DNA from: Luteibacter jiangsuensis
GTDB taxonomy: Bacteria > Pseudomonadota > Gammaproteobacteria > Xanthomonadales > Rhodanobacteraceae
Direction of reading: 5' to 3'
Length of the DNA: 64,000 nucleotides
NCBI RefSeq assembly: GCF_030812295.1
Contig: NZ_JAUSSK010000003.1
Coordinates: forward strand, 496,001 to 560,000
Position numbers and translations under genes: made by a program. Of the stretch, positions 1-9,700 are shown one piece after another. The notes under the pieces were generated by a model. It ran no database searches, had not been told where the DNA came from, and saw only the letters and a program-made list of their open reading frames with translations. Position 1 is the stretch's first letter. Each line of letters opens with the position of its first letter.

Positions 1-1121
1 AACGTGCCGCCGTCGTTCTTCAGCAGGACCGTCGATTCCAGCGCAGCTCGCAGGGCCAGTGCCGCGTTCGCCTTCACATCGACGGTGGTGGGCCTCGCCG
101 CCGAGGTGCCGAGGTCGCCAAGGCGGTACCGGGCCGCGAACAGCCGAACGAGCGACGCGTCGAGCACGGACTCGTCGACGTCGCCACGTTTGACCGCCGC
201 GGTCAGCTCGGCATAGGCATAACCACAATCGAGGTCGGTGCCCGCGCGGATCGCGGCGGCCGACGAAGCGGCATTGTCCGCCTTGTAGTAGTGGAACTTC
301 GTCATGTCGTCGACGGCGTCGCAATCGGACACGACATAACCCGTGAAGCCCCACGCCTTGCGCAAGGTATCGCCGAGCAGGCCGGCATCGGCGCATACCG
401 GCGTGCCGTGCAGCGCGCTGTATGCACACATGACCGATCCTGCGTGGCCTTCGGTCACCGCCGCGCGGAACGCAGGCAGGAAGGTGGCTTCGAGATCGTG
501 CGGGGAAACGTCGATGTCGAAGCCGTGGCGGCCCGCTTCGGGGCCGCTATGCACGGCGAAGTGCTTCGGCGTGGCGATGGCACGTGGGTGCGCGGGGTCA
601 GGGCCCTGGATACCCTGCACGAATGCCACGGCGAGCCTGCCGGTGAGGTAGGGGTCCTCGCCGTAGGTCTCCTGGCCGCGCCCCCACCGTGGATCGCGGA
701 AGATGTTGACGTTCGGCGACCAGATGGTCAGGCCTTCGTAGCGGCCGTGATCGTGCCCCGCACCGATGGCGTCGAACCGGGCGCGCGCTTCGCGCGAGAC
801 GACCTCGCCCACCTGCCGCATCAGCTCCGGATGCCAACCCGCCGCCAAGCCGATGGCCTGGGGAAATACCGTGGCGTAACCGGCGCGCGCCGCGCCGTGG
901 AGGCCTTCGTTCCACCACTCATAGGCGGGAATGTCGAGTCGCGGCAGTGCAGGCGCCGCGCTCTGTAGCTGGGCGACCTTTTCCTCGAGGCTCATGCGGG
1001 CGACGAGGCCGCTCGCCTTTTGTTCCGGCGTGGCCGACTCCGTCGCGTACACGGCACCGGCCAGCGCGATGGTGGCGGCGTATGCGAGCAGTCGGCGGGC
1101 GAGGCGTGCGTAGGTCATCAT
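1..1121 (-). CDS. Glycoside hydrolase family 3 beta-glucosidase/xylosidase (N-terminal part)
   Basis: Translating the minus strand from ATG 1121 gives about 373 residues that continue past the left edge, so the C-terminal domain is missing. A hydrophobic signal peptide ending near VYA suggests periplasmic or secreted location. GH3 hallmarks are visible: WWNEGLHG, DPRWGRGQETYGEDP, a KHFAVHSGPE block for substrate binding, and VSDCDAV, whose Asp (about residue 266) is the expected nucleophile. The AGTDLDCG stretch that follows is typical of the xylosidase/glucosidase branch of GH3. The ATG overlaps the TGA of the upstream GH20 gene as ATGA, so the two are translationally coupled. In this context it probably trims oligosaccharides, possibly amino-sugar ones; exact specificity cannot be read from the sequence. 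A second ATG at 1118 is an equally possible start. Confidence 0.9.
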   Translation of the reverse strand, partial: MMTYARLARRLLAYAATIALAGAVYATESATPEQKASGLVARMSLEEKVAQLQSAAPALPRLDIPAYEWWNEGLHGAARAGYATVFPQAIGLAAGWHPELMRQVGEVVSREARARFDAIGAGHDHGRYEGLTIWSPNVNIFRDPRWGRGQETYGEDPYLTGRLAVAFVQGIQGPDPAHPRAIATPKHFAVHSGPEAGRHGFDIDVSPHDLEATFLPAFRAAVTEGHAGSVMCAYSALHGTPVCADAGLLGDTLRKAWGFTGYVVSDCDAVDDMTKFHYYKADNAASSAAAIRAGTDLDCGYAYAELTAAVKRGDVDESVLDASLVRLFAARYRLGDLGTSAARPTTVDVKANAALALRAALESTVLLKNDGGT

Positions 1122-3457
1122 GGATAGCTTCCCGTCAGCTTCACCGAACCCAGACCGTACAGCGGCCCGTCCGTCGGCGCGGTCACGCGCAGGCAGAGAT
1201 CGTGTTCCCCGTGCAACGCGGGTATGTCGCCTTGCAGCACGATCGACTCGCCGAGCGCCTTTCCGGCAGGTAGCGGAAAGCTGGCCAGCATCGGACCGGT
1301 GCAGCTGTCCTGATGGACCTCGAGTTCGCCGTTGGCGGTTCTCGCGGGATAGGACACGACCTTCGACAGCTCGTGCGCCAGGCCATAGTTGCGCGCCAGG
1401 CGCGCCGCCTCGATGCGGATGCCCTTCACCCCACCCAGTGGCGCCTTCGGATAGACCCAGCAGGCGTGGAACAGGTCGACATCGTAGACGGGCGTATCCA
1501 TCGCAGCCAGGTCCGGCAGCAGGGGCATGCGCAAGCCGAGGCTGCCGTCGGGGCACTTCATGAGCTCGCCGTTATGCCGTGTCAACAGGTTGTCGCGGTC
1601 GATCGTCCGTGCGCGCACGCCGGCCATGGGTGTTCCGTCCGGCGCGAAGGTGATGGCGCGCACCGTCGTGGGAAGAGTGACGGTGAATGGCGCGGTATAC
1701 GCTTTCGCCCCCGTTCCGGGCGTGCTGCCGTCCGTGGTGTAGCGCACCGTGCCGAAGGCCGTCTGGTTGTCGATGCGCACCGTCGCCTTTCCATCCTGGA
1801 GGATCCGGGCGATATCGCCATCGATATGGATGGCGGGAGCGAACGCGGTGTCGGATGCGGCGATATCAAGCACCGCGTAACGCCGCATCTGCGCGGGCAG
1901 GCGTTGCAGGAAACCTTGCCAGCTTCGCGTTCCGCGCGGCGACCAGGCGATCTCGGCCATCGCGTCCACGCGTGGGAAGAGGGCATGCTGTATGTGCCGC
2001 GCCGAGGGAATGAACTCGGTCCACAGCGCGGCCTCGGTGCCCAGCACATGCCGTGCCTGTTCCGGCGTGAGCGACGCGTCCACCGGCTCGAAGCCATAGA
2101 CGCGCTCCAACGCCAGCACCGAGAGGCGGCCATTGGGTTCGTCCGCACGATCGCTTTGCAGGTTGTCGAAATACATCCAGCCCGCCGGCGCGAGCACCAC
2201 GTCGTGATCCTTCTTCGCCGCGTCGATGGCGCCCTGCACGCCACGCCACGACATCACGGATGCCGTCCGTGGGAGGCCACCTTCGAGGATTTCGTCCCAG
2301 CCGATCAGGCGGCGGCCGTGTTTCGCCAGGTAGTCGCCAAGACGGTCGGTAAACCAGCTTTGCAGGGCGTTCTCGTCGGTGATGCCCAGCGACTTCATCC
2401 TGGCTTGCACGGCCGGGGAATCCTTCCACTGGTCTTTCACGGCCTCGTCGCCACCGAGGTGGATGTACGTGGACGGAAACAGTGCCATCACCTCGTCGAG
2501 CACGTTCTCGATGAAGGTGAAGCTCTTGTCGTCCACGTTGTAGAGGTAGGGATTGACGCCCCAGTCCACCGATACGGTGGGATGGTCACCGTTGACGCCG
2601 ACGATGTCCGGGTACGACGCCACGGCGGCCTGCGCATGGCCGGGCATGTCCAGCTCGGGCACGACGGTGATGTGGCGGGCGGAGGCGTAGGCCACGACGT
2701 CACGGATCTGTTCCTGCGTATAGAAGCCACCGTACCGCATGGGCTCGCCATGGGTTCCCGCGCCGGGAGGGGTTCGCCACCCGCCCACGCGGGTGAGCAG
2801 GGGATAGCGCTCGATCTCGATACGCCAGCCCTGGTCGTCGCTGAGGTGCCAGTGGAAGACGTTGAGCTTGTGTTCGGCCATGGCGTCGAGCACCTGCTTC
2901 ACCGTCGCGACGTCGTGGAAGTGGCGGGCGACGTCGAGCATGAGGCCGCGCCATTCGAAGCGCGGCCAGTCGCGGATCGATACGCCAGGAACGTGGGTCG
3001 AGCCGTGCTTGCCATCGGCGGTGGCAAGCTGCCAGAACGTCACCGCTCCGTAGAACAGCCCGGCGGCGTCGCGCGAGACGATGTGTGCGCCGTCGCCATC
3101 CACATCCAGCGAGTATCCCTCGCGCTGCTCGACCGATGCTTTCGGGTCGCTGCGGAGCACGATGGAGCGGGTGGCCGGACGTGCCGTGGCCGTCACCGCC
3201 AGGGTAAGGCCACGGCTGCGGTGCAGCTCCTCCGCGAGATAGCGGGCCGCCGCCTCTGCCTCGGCATCGCCCGGCGCGAAGGTGATGGCCGTACGCGCGT
3301 CGATATCGAGCGTCCCGCTCGCCGTTCGAACCTCCACTGGCAGGGGGATCAGTGGCGGCTCGGTGGCGTGGGCGACGCCGCCGTCGAACCATGCCAGCCC
3401 GATGGCGAAGAGGCGGCTCCAATGGCGCACGGTGCGGATCGTCGTAGCTTGGATCAT
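1118..3457 (-). CDS. Beta-N-acetylhexosaminidase, GH20
   Basis: 779 residues. An N-terminal signal peptide (about 1-31, ending VAHA) is followed by a GH20b-type domain (about 35-160) and the GH20 barrel (about 165-510). The catalytic Asp-Glu pair is in HLGGDEA (D337, E338), and the substrate-binding blocks FHWHLSDDQGWRIEI and VPELDMPGHAQA are intact. A chitobiase-type C-terminal segment (YTTDGSTPG) follows at about 570-640. The enzyme removes terminal GlcNAc/GalNAc from chitin- or glycan-derived oligosaccharides in the periplasm. It lies between the glucokinase and GH3 genes on the same strand and overlaps the latter by 4 bases. It resembles the NahA enzymes of xanthomonad GlcNAc-utilisation clusters; that parallel rests on family knowledge, not a search. 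Confidence 0.93.
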   Translation of the reverse strand: MIQATTIRTVRHWSRLFAIGLAWFDGGVAHATEPPLIPLPVEVRTASGTLDIDARTAITFAPGDAEAEAAARYLAEELHRSRGLTLAVTATARPATRSIVLRSDPKASVEQREGYSLDVDGDGAHIVSRDAAGLFYGAVTFWQLATADGKHGSTHVPGVSIRDWPRFEWRGLMLDVARHFHDVATVKQVLDAMAEHKLNVFHWHLSDDQGWRIEIERYPLLTRVGGWRTPPGAGTHGEPMRYGGFYTQEQIRDVVAYASARHITVVPELDMPGHAQAAVASYPDIVGVNGDHPTVSVDWGVNPYLYNVDDKSFTFIENVLDEVMALFPSTYIHLGGDEAVKDQWKDSPAVQARMKSLGITDENALQSWFTDRLGDYLAKHGRRLIGWDEILEGGLPRTASVMSWRGVQGAIDAAKKDHDVVLAPAGWMYFDNLQSDRADEPNGRLSVLALERVYGFEPVDASLTPEQARHVLGTEAALWTEFIPSARHIQHALFPRVDAMAEIAWSPRGTRSWQGFLQRLPAQMRRYAVLDIAASDTAFAPAIHIDGDIARILQDGKATVRIDNQTAFGTVRYTTDGSTPGTGAKAYTAPFTVTLPTTVRAITFAPDGTPMAGVRARTIDRDNLLTRHNGELMKCPDGSLGLRMPLLPDLAAMDTPVYDVDLFHACWVYPKAPLGGVKGIRIEAARLARNYGLAHELSKVVSYPARTANGELEVHQDSCTGPMLASFPLPAGKALGESIVLQGDIPALHGEHDLCLRVTAPTDGPLYGLGSVKLTGSYP

Positions 3458-3507
3458 CGGATCGCATCCTTACTGGAACGGGTAGCGCAGCACCGGTCGG
3501 CGCTTGT

Positions 3508-4551
3508 TCAGTGACTGGACCCTACGCGGGCCGCGGCGTGCAGCGTGGCGGCGCCCACGACACCCAATTGCCCATGCTCGACGAGCCGCACAGGAACCTG
3601 CTCCAGGAAGGGACGCATGACGCCCTTGTTGAAGTAGCGTTCGCGGAAACGGCTGGCCAGGAGAAAATCCCGGATCTGGGGGAGGAAACCGCCGGCGAGG
3701 AAGGCGCCGCCGCGCGCACCATAGAGCATCACCAGGTCGCCGACGAATCCGCCGAGCACGCCACAGAACACATCCAGCGCGGCATGCGCGGCCGGATCGG
3801 CGTGGGCCATGCCCGCCGCGCTTACCGCATCGGGCGTGGTGAGCGTGGCTTCCCGTCCCGCCAACTCCGCGATGGCGCGATAGGTGTCGAGCAGGCCGGG
3901 GCCGGACAGGATCGATTCGTAGGAGACGTACGGGCGGGTGCGCGAGAGGATCCGAAGGATTTCGATTTCCCGATCGTTACCCGGGGCGAGCGCGATCTGG
4001 CCCGCTTCCGTCGGCAAGACCTGCGCGTAAGGCACGCCGGGCAGGAGCACGGCGGAGCCAAGGCCGGTGCCAGGCCCCATGACGAGTACCGGACCACCGG
4101 CGCCGTCAGCCAGGCCCGGAAGGATCGTGGTGGTCTCGGCATGGTCGATGAACTGGCTGGCGTAGGCGACGGCTTCGAAGTCGTTGACCACATCGAGAAC
4201 CTCGATGCCGGGCACCGACCGGATCTCCGGGAGCGAGACGCGCCAGGGCAGGTTGCTGTTGGCGACATGGTCGCCTAACACGTAGCCGGCGATGGCGATG
4301 GCGCAGCGTTCGATACCCGACGGGGCCAGAGAGGCATGCGCGACCAGGAAATGGTCGAGGATGGCGGCAAGGCTGGGCCATTCGGCGCCGACGTAACGGT
4401 GGTGGCTGAGCACCTGCACCGGCGAACGCGAATCTCCCCGGCCCAGGACCAGCGCGACGCGCGCATGGGTTCCCCCGACATCCGCCGCCAGGACGGGCCT
4501 CCGCGACACCGCGGCATGCGCGAGCACTGGCTTGTTCACCACCTTCCCCAT
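3508..4551 (-). CDS. glk: Glucokinase (Glk family)
   Basis: 347 residues, slightly longer than the roughly 320 of E. coli Glk because of an N-terminal extension of about 20 residues. The phosphate-binding motif DVGGTHARVA is at about residue 24, the second nucleotide motif GPGTGLGSA is central, and the sugar-binding segment LPTEAGQIALAP follows. It would phosphorylate glucose, or another hexose released by the downstream glycosidases, in the cytosol. It is the first gene of the glk-GH20-GH3 unit, about 90 bases downstream of a LacI-type palindrome. In xanthomonads such kinases can belong to the GlcNAc regulon, so a GlcNAc role is possible but unproven. Confidence 0.9.
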   Translation of the reverse strand: MGKVVNKPVLAHAAVSRRPVLAADVGGTHARVALVLGRGDSRSPVQVLSHHRYVGAEWPSLAAILDHFLVAHASLAPSGIERCAIAIAGYVLGDHVANSNLPWRVSLPEIRSVPGIEVLDVVNDFEAVAYASQFIDHAETTTILPGLADGAGGPVLVMGPGTGLGSAVLLPGVPYAQVLPTEAGQIALAPGNDREIEILRILSRTRPYVSYESILSGPGLLDTYRAIAELAGREATLTTPDAVSAAGMAHADPAAHAALDVFCGVLGGFVGDLVMLYGARGGAFLAGGFLPQIRDFLLASRFRERYFNKGVMRPFLEQVPVRLVEHGQLGVVGAATLHAAARVGSSH

Positions 4552-4639
4552 GGACGACGACCCCGTGCGTGAAAGCGATCGCGCAAGGGACGAGAAGTCC
4601 GTCGTAGCGCGAAAAGACCCATGGAGTCTTTCCCGCGCA

Positions 4640-4653
4640 TGACAACGTTGTCA
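4640..4653 (-). promoter_or_regulatory. LacI-type operator palindrome upstream of glk
   Basis: TGACAACGTTGTCA is a perfect 14-base palindrome with the central CG step typical of LacI-family operators. On the minus strand it overlaps a TTGACA hexamer (4649-4654) that could be the -35 element of the glk operon; no convincing -10 is seen. It resembles the binding motif attributed to the NagR regulator of xanthomonad N-acetylglucosamine regulons (recalled, not checked), which fits a hexosaminidase operon. No regulator gene is in the window. Confidence 0.6.
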
Positions 4654-4754
4654 ATGAATTTAATGTTTACTGGTGAAAACAACTAAATATCACAATAAAC
4701 AAATCAGATTTCATAATCGGGGTCGACCGTGGTGGGAGCCGACCTGCTGGCTCA

Positions 4755-4835
4755 GTGGGAGCCGACTTTGTCGGCGATCCCGCGGCAGCGGGCCAGTTCA
4801 CCGCAAGCACCCATCGCCGACAAGTCGGCTCCCAC
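4755..4835. repeat. REP-like palindromic repeat pair, copy A
   Basis: Two arms in inverted orientation: GTGGGAGCCGACTTTGTCGG begins at 4755 and its near-complement ends at 4835. Each arm is itself a small hairpin (GCCGAC/GTCGGC), and a CCCGCGGCAGCGGG stem lies just inside the left arm. A partial extra arm lies just upstream (4732-4743). It occupies the intergenic space between divergent glk and cdiB; the rest of 4552-4971 shows an AT-rich stretch (about 4655-4722) and no gene. Confidence 0.85.
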
Positions 4836-4971
4836 CGGGTCTCACTAACCTGGCAACACCACCCTAAAGTTCCGGCCATTCTTGCCGATCACCTGTTCCC
4901 GAAGAGCCGGGGCACGGCCACTCGAGAGAGTTCCCGTGTCCCTCATACCAGGACGGTAGGAGCAGTAGGTC

Positions 4972-6663
4972 ATGAGGTTGAAAGGGGGAGGTCGTCGGCG
5001 CACGGCGACATACGGGCTGATTTCCCTGCTTGCGATCGGTGCCAGCGGTACGGTGCCGGCGCAGCAGACCACGTTGGACAAGCAAGAGCAGCTGCGTCGC
5101 GCACAGCAACTCGAACAGAAGGAGGCGGAGCGTAAGGACGCGCCGTTCCAGGCAGGCCCGCCGACGAACGTCGAGCGGCTCGATGCGCCCTTGCCGAAGG
5201 AAACGCCATGCTTTCCCCTGCGGAGCCTGCGCCTGGAAGGCGAGCGCGTGGCGGATTTCGCCTGGGCGCAACGTTACCTCGATCGCTTCGTGGGCCAGTG
5301 CGTGGGGCGCGACGGGCTGGAAGCGTTGCAACGCCGCCTGTCCAACCTGATGATCGCGCGTGGTTTCGTGACCACTCGCGTCGGCGTGCCCGCCCAGGAC
5401 ATCTCGCAGGGGCATCTGCGCATGTTGCTCGTGCCCGGCACGTTGCGGCATATCCGCTTCGCACCCGGCTCGCCGGAACTCGACTGGCGCACCGCGTTCC
5501 CGATCCGCGAAGGCGACCTGCTCAACCTGCATGCCATCGAGCAAGGCCTCGAACAGCTCAAGCGGGTTCCTTCGCAGGACGTGACCATGGATATCGCGCC
5601 CGCCGAGAAAGTGGGCGAGTCGGACGTGGTGCTCACGGTGCACACCACGCGACGCTGGCACGTCGTGGCCGATGCTGGCGATTCAGGACTCAAGGGCACC
5701 GGCAAGAACCAGGGCAACCTGAATGTGTCCCTCGACAATCCCCTGGGCCTGAACGACCTGTTCTCGATGGGCGCGGGCCATGCGCTGTTCACTCACGCCG
5801 ATGGCGGCAGTACCTTCAGCGAGAACGCGACGTACAGCGTTCCCTGGGGGTGGTGGACCTTCAGCGGCTCGATCTCCACGTATCGCTACAGGCAATGGAT
5901 CGAAGGCTTCAATAGCCGCTTCCGTTCCACTGGCACTTCGACGTCGAGCGATGTCACGGTGCAGCGTTTGCTCACCCGTGGCACGTCCAGCAAGACCTCG
6001 CTCGAGATGCGGCTGGCCGCGCGCAGCGCGCATAGCTACATCCAGGGCGTTGAAGTGGGCATCCAGCGCCAGCGCGTCGCCAGCGCCGAACTCGCCCTCG
6101 TGCATCGTCATTACATCGGCCAGGCCCAACTGGACGCGCGCCTCGGTTACCAGCGCGGCACGCCGTGGTTCGGCAGCCAGTGGATCGGCTACGACCCGCA
6201 AGTGGGTTTTCCGACCAACCGCTACGGCCTGACCACGCTCGACCTTTCATTGAGCCAGCCGCTGAACCTCGCCGGGCGGCAGGCCGTCTGGGACAGCAGC
6301 CTGCGGTTGCAGCGTTCCACCGACCATCTACCCGCCGCCGAACTGATCACCATCGGCGGCCGCTATTCGGTGCGCGGCTTCGATGGCGAACAGACGCTGG
6401 CCGGTGAGCGCGGCGCGTACCTGCGCAACACCTTCACGCTGCCGCTCGGGGCGCTCGCGCCCTACCTCGGGATGGACATCGGCCGAGTCGAGGGACCGTC
6501 CACGCAAGAGGGGCATCGCCAGTTGACGGGCGCGGTCATCGGCTTACGAGGCAGCTATCGCGGCTTGAGCTGGGATCTTTTCGTCGGGCGGCGCATACAC
6601 GCGCCGCGTGGGTTCGACACGGAACAACCGGCGACCGGCTTCCAGCTGATCTACCAGTACTGA
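4972..6663 (+). CDS. cdiB: Two-partner secretion outer-membrane transporter (CdiB/ShlB/FhaC family)
   Basis: 563 residues. The N-terminal signal (ends VPAQQ) is followed by a Gln/Glu-rich linker helix (about 30-60), two POTRA domains (about 75-225) and a C-terminal 16-strand-type beta barrel. The conserved L6 tip motif VRGFDGE is present at about residue 467, and the protein ends with the aromatic YQY expected of an outer-membrane barrel. GGTAGGAG sits just upstream of the ATG. It would export the giant CdiA encoded 46 bases downstream across the outer membrane. Pairing with a CdiA that carries a toxin tip and immunity gene makes CdiB the best call rather than a haemolysin transporter. Confidence 0.93.
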   Translation: MRLKGGGRRRTATYGLISLLAIGASGTVPAQQTTLDKQEQLRRAQQLEQKEAERKDAPFQAGPPTNVERLDAPLPKETPCFPLRSLRLEGERVADFAWAQRYLDRFVGQCVGRDGLEALQRRLSNLMIARGFVTTRVGVPAQDISQGHLRMLLVPGTLRHIRFAPGSPELDWRTAFPIREGDLLNLHAIEQGLEQLKRVPSQDVTMDIAPAEKVGESDVVLTVHTTRRWHVVADAGDSGLKGTGKNQGNLNVSLDNPLGLNDLFSMGAGHALFTHADGGSTFSENATYSVPWGWWTFSGSISTYRYRQWIEGFNSRFRSTGTSTSSDVTVQRLLTRGTSSKTSLEMRLAARSAHSYIQGVEVGIQRQRVASAELALVHRHYIGQAQLDARLGYQRGTPWFGSQWIGYDPQVGFPTNRYGLTTLDLSLSQPLNLAGRQAVWDSSLRLQRSTDHLPAAELITIGGRYSVRGFDGEQTLAGERGAYLRNTFTLPLGALAPYLGMDIGRVEGPSTQEGHRQLTGAVIGLRGSYRGLSWDLFVGRRIHAPRGFDTEQPATGFQLIYQY

Positions 6664-6709
6664 ATACAGGCAGGGGTGCCGGAGCCGGCACCGACAAGGG
6701 GCATGGGTC

Positions 6710-9700
6710 ATGAAGACGATCAAGGAAACGATGATGCGCCAGCAGGGCGAAGTGGCAATCTCCGTGGTGCGCACGCTCGCGCTCGCGATAGCCCTTGCAA
6801 CATTGGGCATACCCATCGTGTCGTGGGCGCAGCAGGTGCCTGACGCCGCGGCGGGCGCGCACCGGCCGACGATGGATTCGGCGGCGAACGGCGTGCCCGT
6901 GGTCAATATCGTCGCCCCGAATGCGAAGGGTGTATCGCACAACAAGTACCAGCGCTTCGATGTCGACCAGCGCGGCGTGATCCTCAACAACAGTGCGAAC
7001 ATCGTCCGCACCCAGCTCGGTGGCTACGTCGCCGGTAACGACAACCTCAAGGGCGGCGAGGCCTCGCTGATCCTCAACGAGGTGACCTCGACGCTCCCGA
7101 GCAGCCTGCGTGGCTATATCGAAGTAGGCGGCAAGGCGGCCCCGGTGGTGATAGCCAACCCGTACGGCATCACCTGCGACGGCTGCGGCGTCATCAACAG
7201 CCAGCGTTTCACGCTCACCACGGGCACGCCCGTGTTCGGCGGCAGCGGCAGCCTCGACGCCTTCCATGTCACCGGCGGCAGCATCGCCATCGGCAGCGGC
7301 GGCCTCGATGGTTCGGTGGTGGATCGCACCGACCTCATCGCTCGCGCGGTGCAGGTGAATGGCAACCTCTGGGCGAAGGACCTCAACGTCGTCAGTGGTG
7401 TCAACGACGCGAACTATGCCGACGCGGGCGTACGTGCCATGACGGCCGACGCGGCTCGTCCGGCCGTCGCCATCGACGTCGCCGCGCTCGGTGGCATGTA
7501 TGCGGAGAAGATTCGCCTCGTCGGTACCGAGGCGGGCGTCGGCGTGGTCAGCAGCGGCGCCATCGCGGCCCAAGCGGGTGACCTCACCCTGAGCAGCGCA
7601 GGCGAAGTGCGAATCGGTGGCACGACGGTGGCGCTGGGCAACGCGTCCCTCGACGCCACGGGTCCGGTGACCGTGGAAGGCACGTTCGGCACGCAGAATG
7701 GCAACGTCTCGTTGACCGCCCGCGGCTCCCTCGCGGTGCCGGGCCGTGTCATCGCGGGCGGTGGAGTGGCTGTAAATGTCGCCGGGGATGCCGACGTATC
7801 GGGTCGATTGAGCGCAGGCGGCAACCTGGCCGTGTATGCGGCACAGGAACTGCGCAACACCGGGCTGATCTACAGCGACGGGTCGTTCGACCTTCGCGCG
7901 GGTAATCTGCGTAACGCTGGCACCCTCTATGGCCTGGGTGGCGGTAGCGTCGCGGTAGCTGGCCTCCTCGAGACCACTGCGGCGAGCACGCTGCATGCGG
8001 GTAACGGACTTGCCCTGGATGCGGGCACGGTGAACAGCAGCGGTATCGTCGATGCCGGTGGCGCGTTGGCCCTGTCGAGTCGTGGCGACGTCAGCCTGCA
8101 AGGTGCCGTGCAAGGCGGTGGCGACGTGGCCGTGCGTACGACTGGCCAATTGAACAACGGCGCGGTCATCGTGTCGGGAGGCCGGCTCGACCTGCAGGCG
8201 GCGAACCTCACCAACCAGTCCGCGGCGATCGTCTCCGCGGGTGGCGACCTGGCGGTGAATGCGGCGGGCGCGTTCTTCAACCAGGGCACGCTGTACGCAG
8301 CCGGTGGCGTGCTCGTGAATGCGGCATCGCTGGCACAGGGCGTGACGGGGCAGCTCTACGGTGTGCATGGCGCACGTATCGTCGTGGCCGGCGACGTGGA
8401 CAACGGTGGCAGCCTTGTCGGTGGCGATGGCTTGTCTTTGACCGCGCACGCGATTACCAGCCACGGGGAACTCGGCACGCGACAGGGCGACGCATCGCTG
8501 GCCAGTGCCACGGATGTCACCCTGGCGGGTAACACGGTCGTGGGGGGCACGCTGAGCCTGCGGACACCGGGTGCGGTTCGCCAGCAGGGTCAACTCACGA
8601 CGGGTGATCTCGACGCCGACGTCGGTTCACTCGATAACAGCGGCGAAACCTATGCGCGCGGCGATGCGCAGGTGCATACGGTGCGCGACCTCGCCAACGC
8701 GGGTTCGCTTTACGCCGATGGTAGGCTCACGTTGGGCGCGGATGGTGCCGTGGGCAACACCGGCACGTTGCACGCGGGTACCGACCTCGGTTTGCACGCC
8801 GTTTCTGTGGAAAGTTCGAAGCAGATCGATGCGGGCGGCGATGTCGCCATCGACGCGGAGTCGCTCCGTCTCGCGGGCAACCTGCAAGCAGGCCGGGACG
8901 TTTCGCTGTCCACGCCGGGCACGCTGGTCAATGCCGCCACGGTGGTCGCAGGGCGCGATGTGGTCGTTCGCGGTGGTGCGTTGGCGAACACCGGCGAGTT
9001 GTCCGCTACCCGCGATCTGAACCTATCCGTGGACGCTCACGTCGACAACGCTGGGAAGCTGTATGCGGGCGGCACGCTCGACCTGACTGCCAACACCATG
9101 TCCGTCGGCGGGGAGGGCTCCGCCAGTGCCGCCGGTGCCGCGGCGCTTCATCTGCGCGATACCCTCGACAACGCGGGAAGCGTCGTCGGTGGCCAGGCCC
9201 TGATCATCGATGCGGCGCGCATCGATTCCCGAGGCTCACTCGGAAGCACAGCGGGTTCGGCAACGCTGACCACGGCAGGTGATCTGCATCTTGGCGGCGC
9301 GGCCTCGGCGGCGTCCGTCTTCCATGCCCGCTCGGCGGGCGACATGTTGATTGACGGCAGGCTCACCGCCGCTGCTATCGATGTGGCCTCCGCGCAGTCG
9401 CTGACGCTCGCCGGTTCGATCTATGCATCGGGCAATGCAGTGTTCGACGCCGCGCAGTCGATGGCGCTCCATGGCGATGTCTACGCCGATGGCGCATTGA
9501 CCCTGCTGGCGTCGAGCATCGACCAGGTCGGCACGACCCACGCCGGTGGTGATCTCTCGCTCGACGCGGCGAACGTCACGACGGTGGGTACGCTGGATGC
9601 GGGCAACGACCTGATCCTCAAGGCTGGCACGGCTTCACTCGGAGGCCGCGTGCAGGCCGCCCGCGACGTGCGCGCGGACATCGCCGATACGTTGTCACAG

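Noticed and set aside
4755-4835. CRISPR array
   Set aside because: The repeats are inverted pairs without regular spacers and recur singly in other gaps, so they are REP-like elements.
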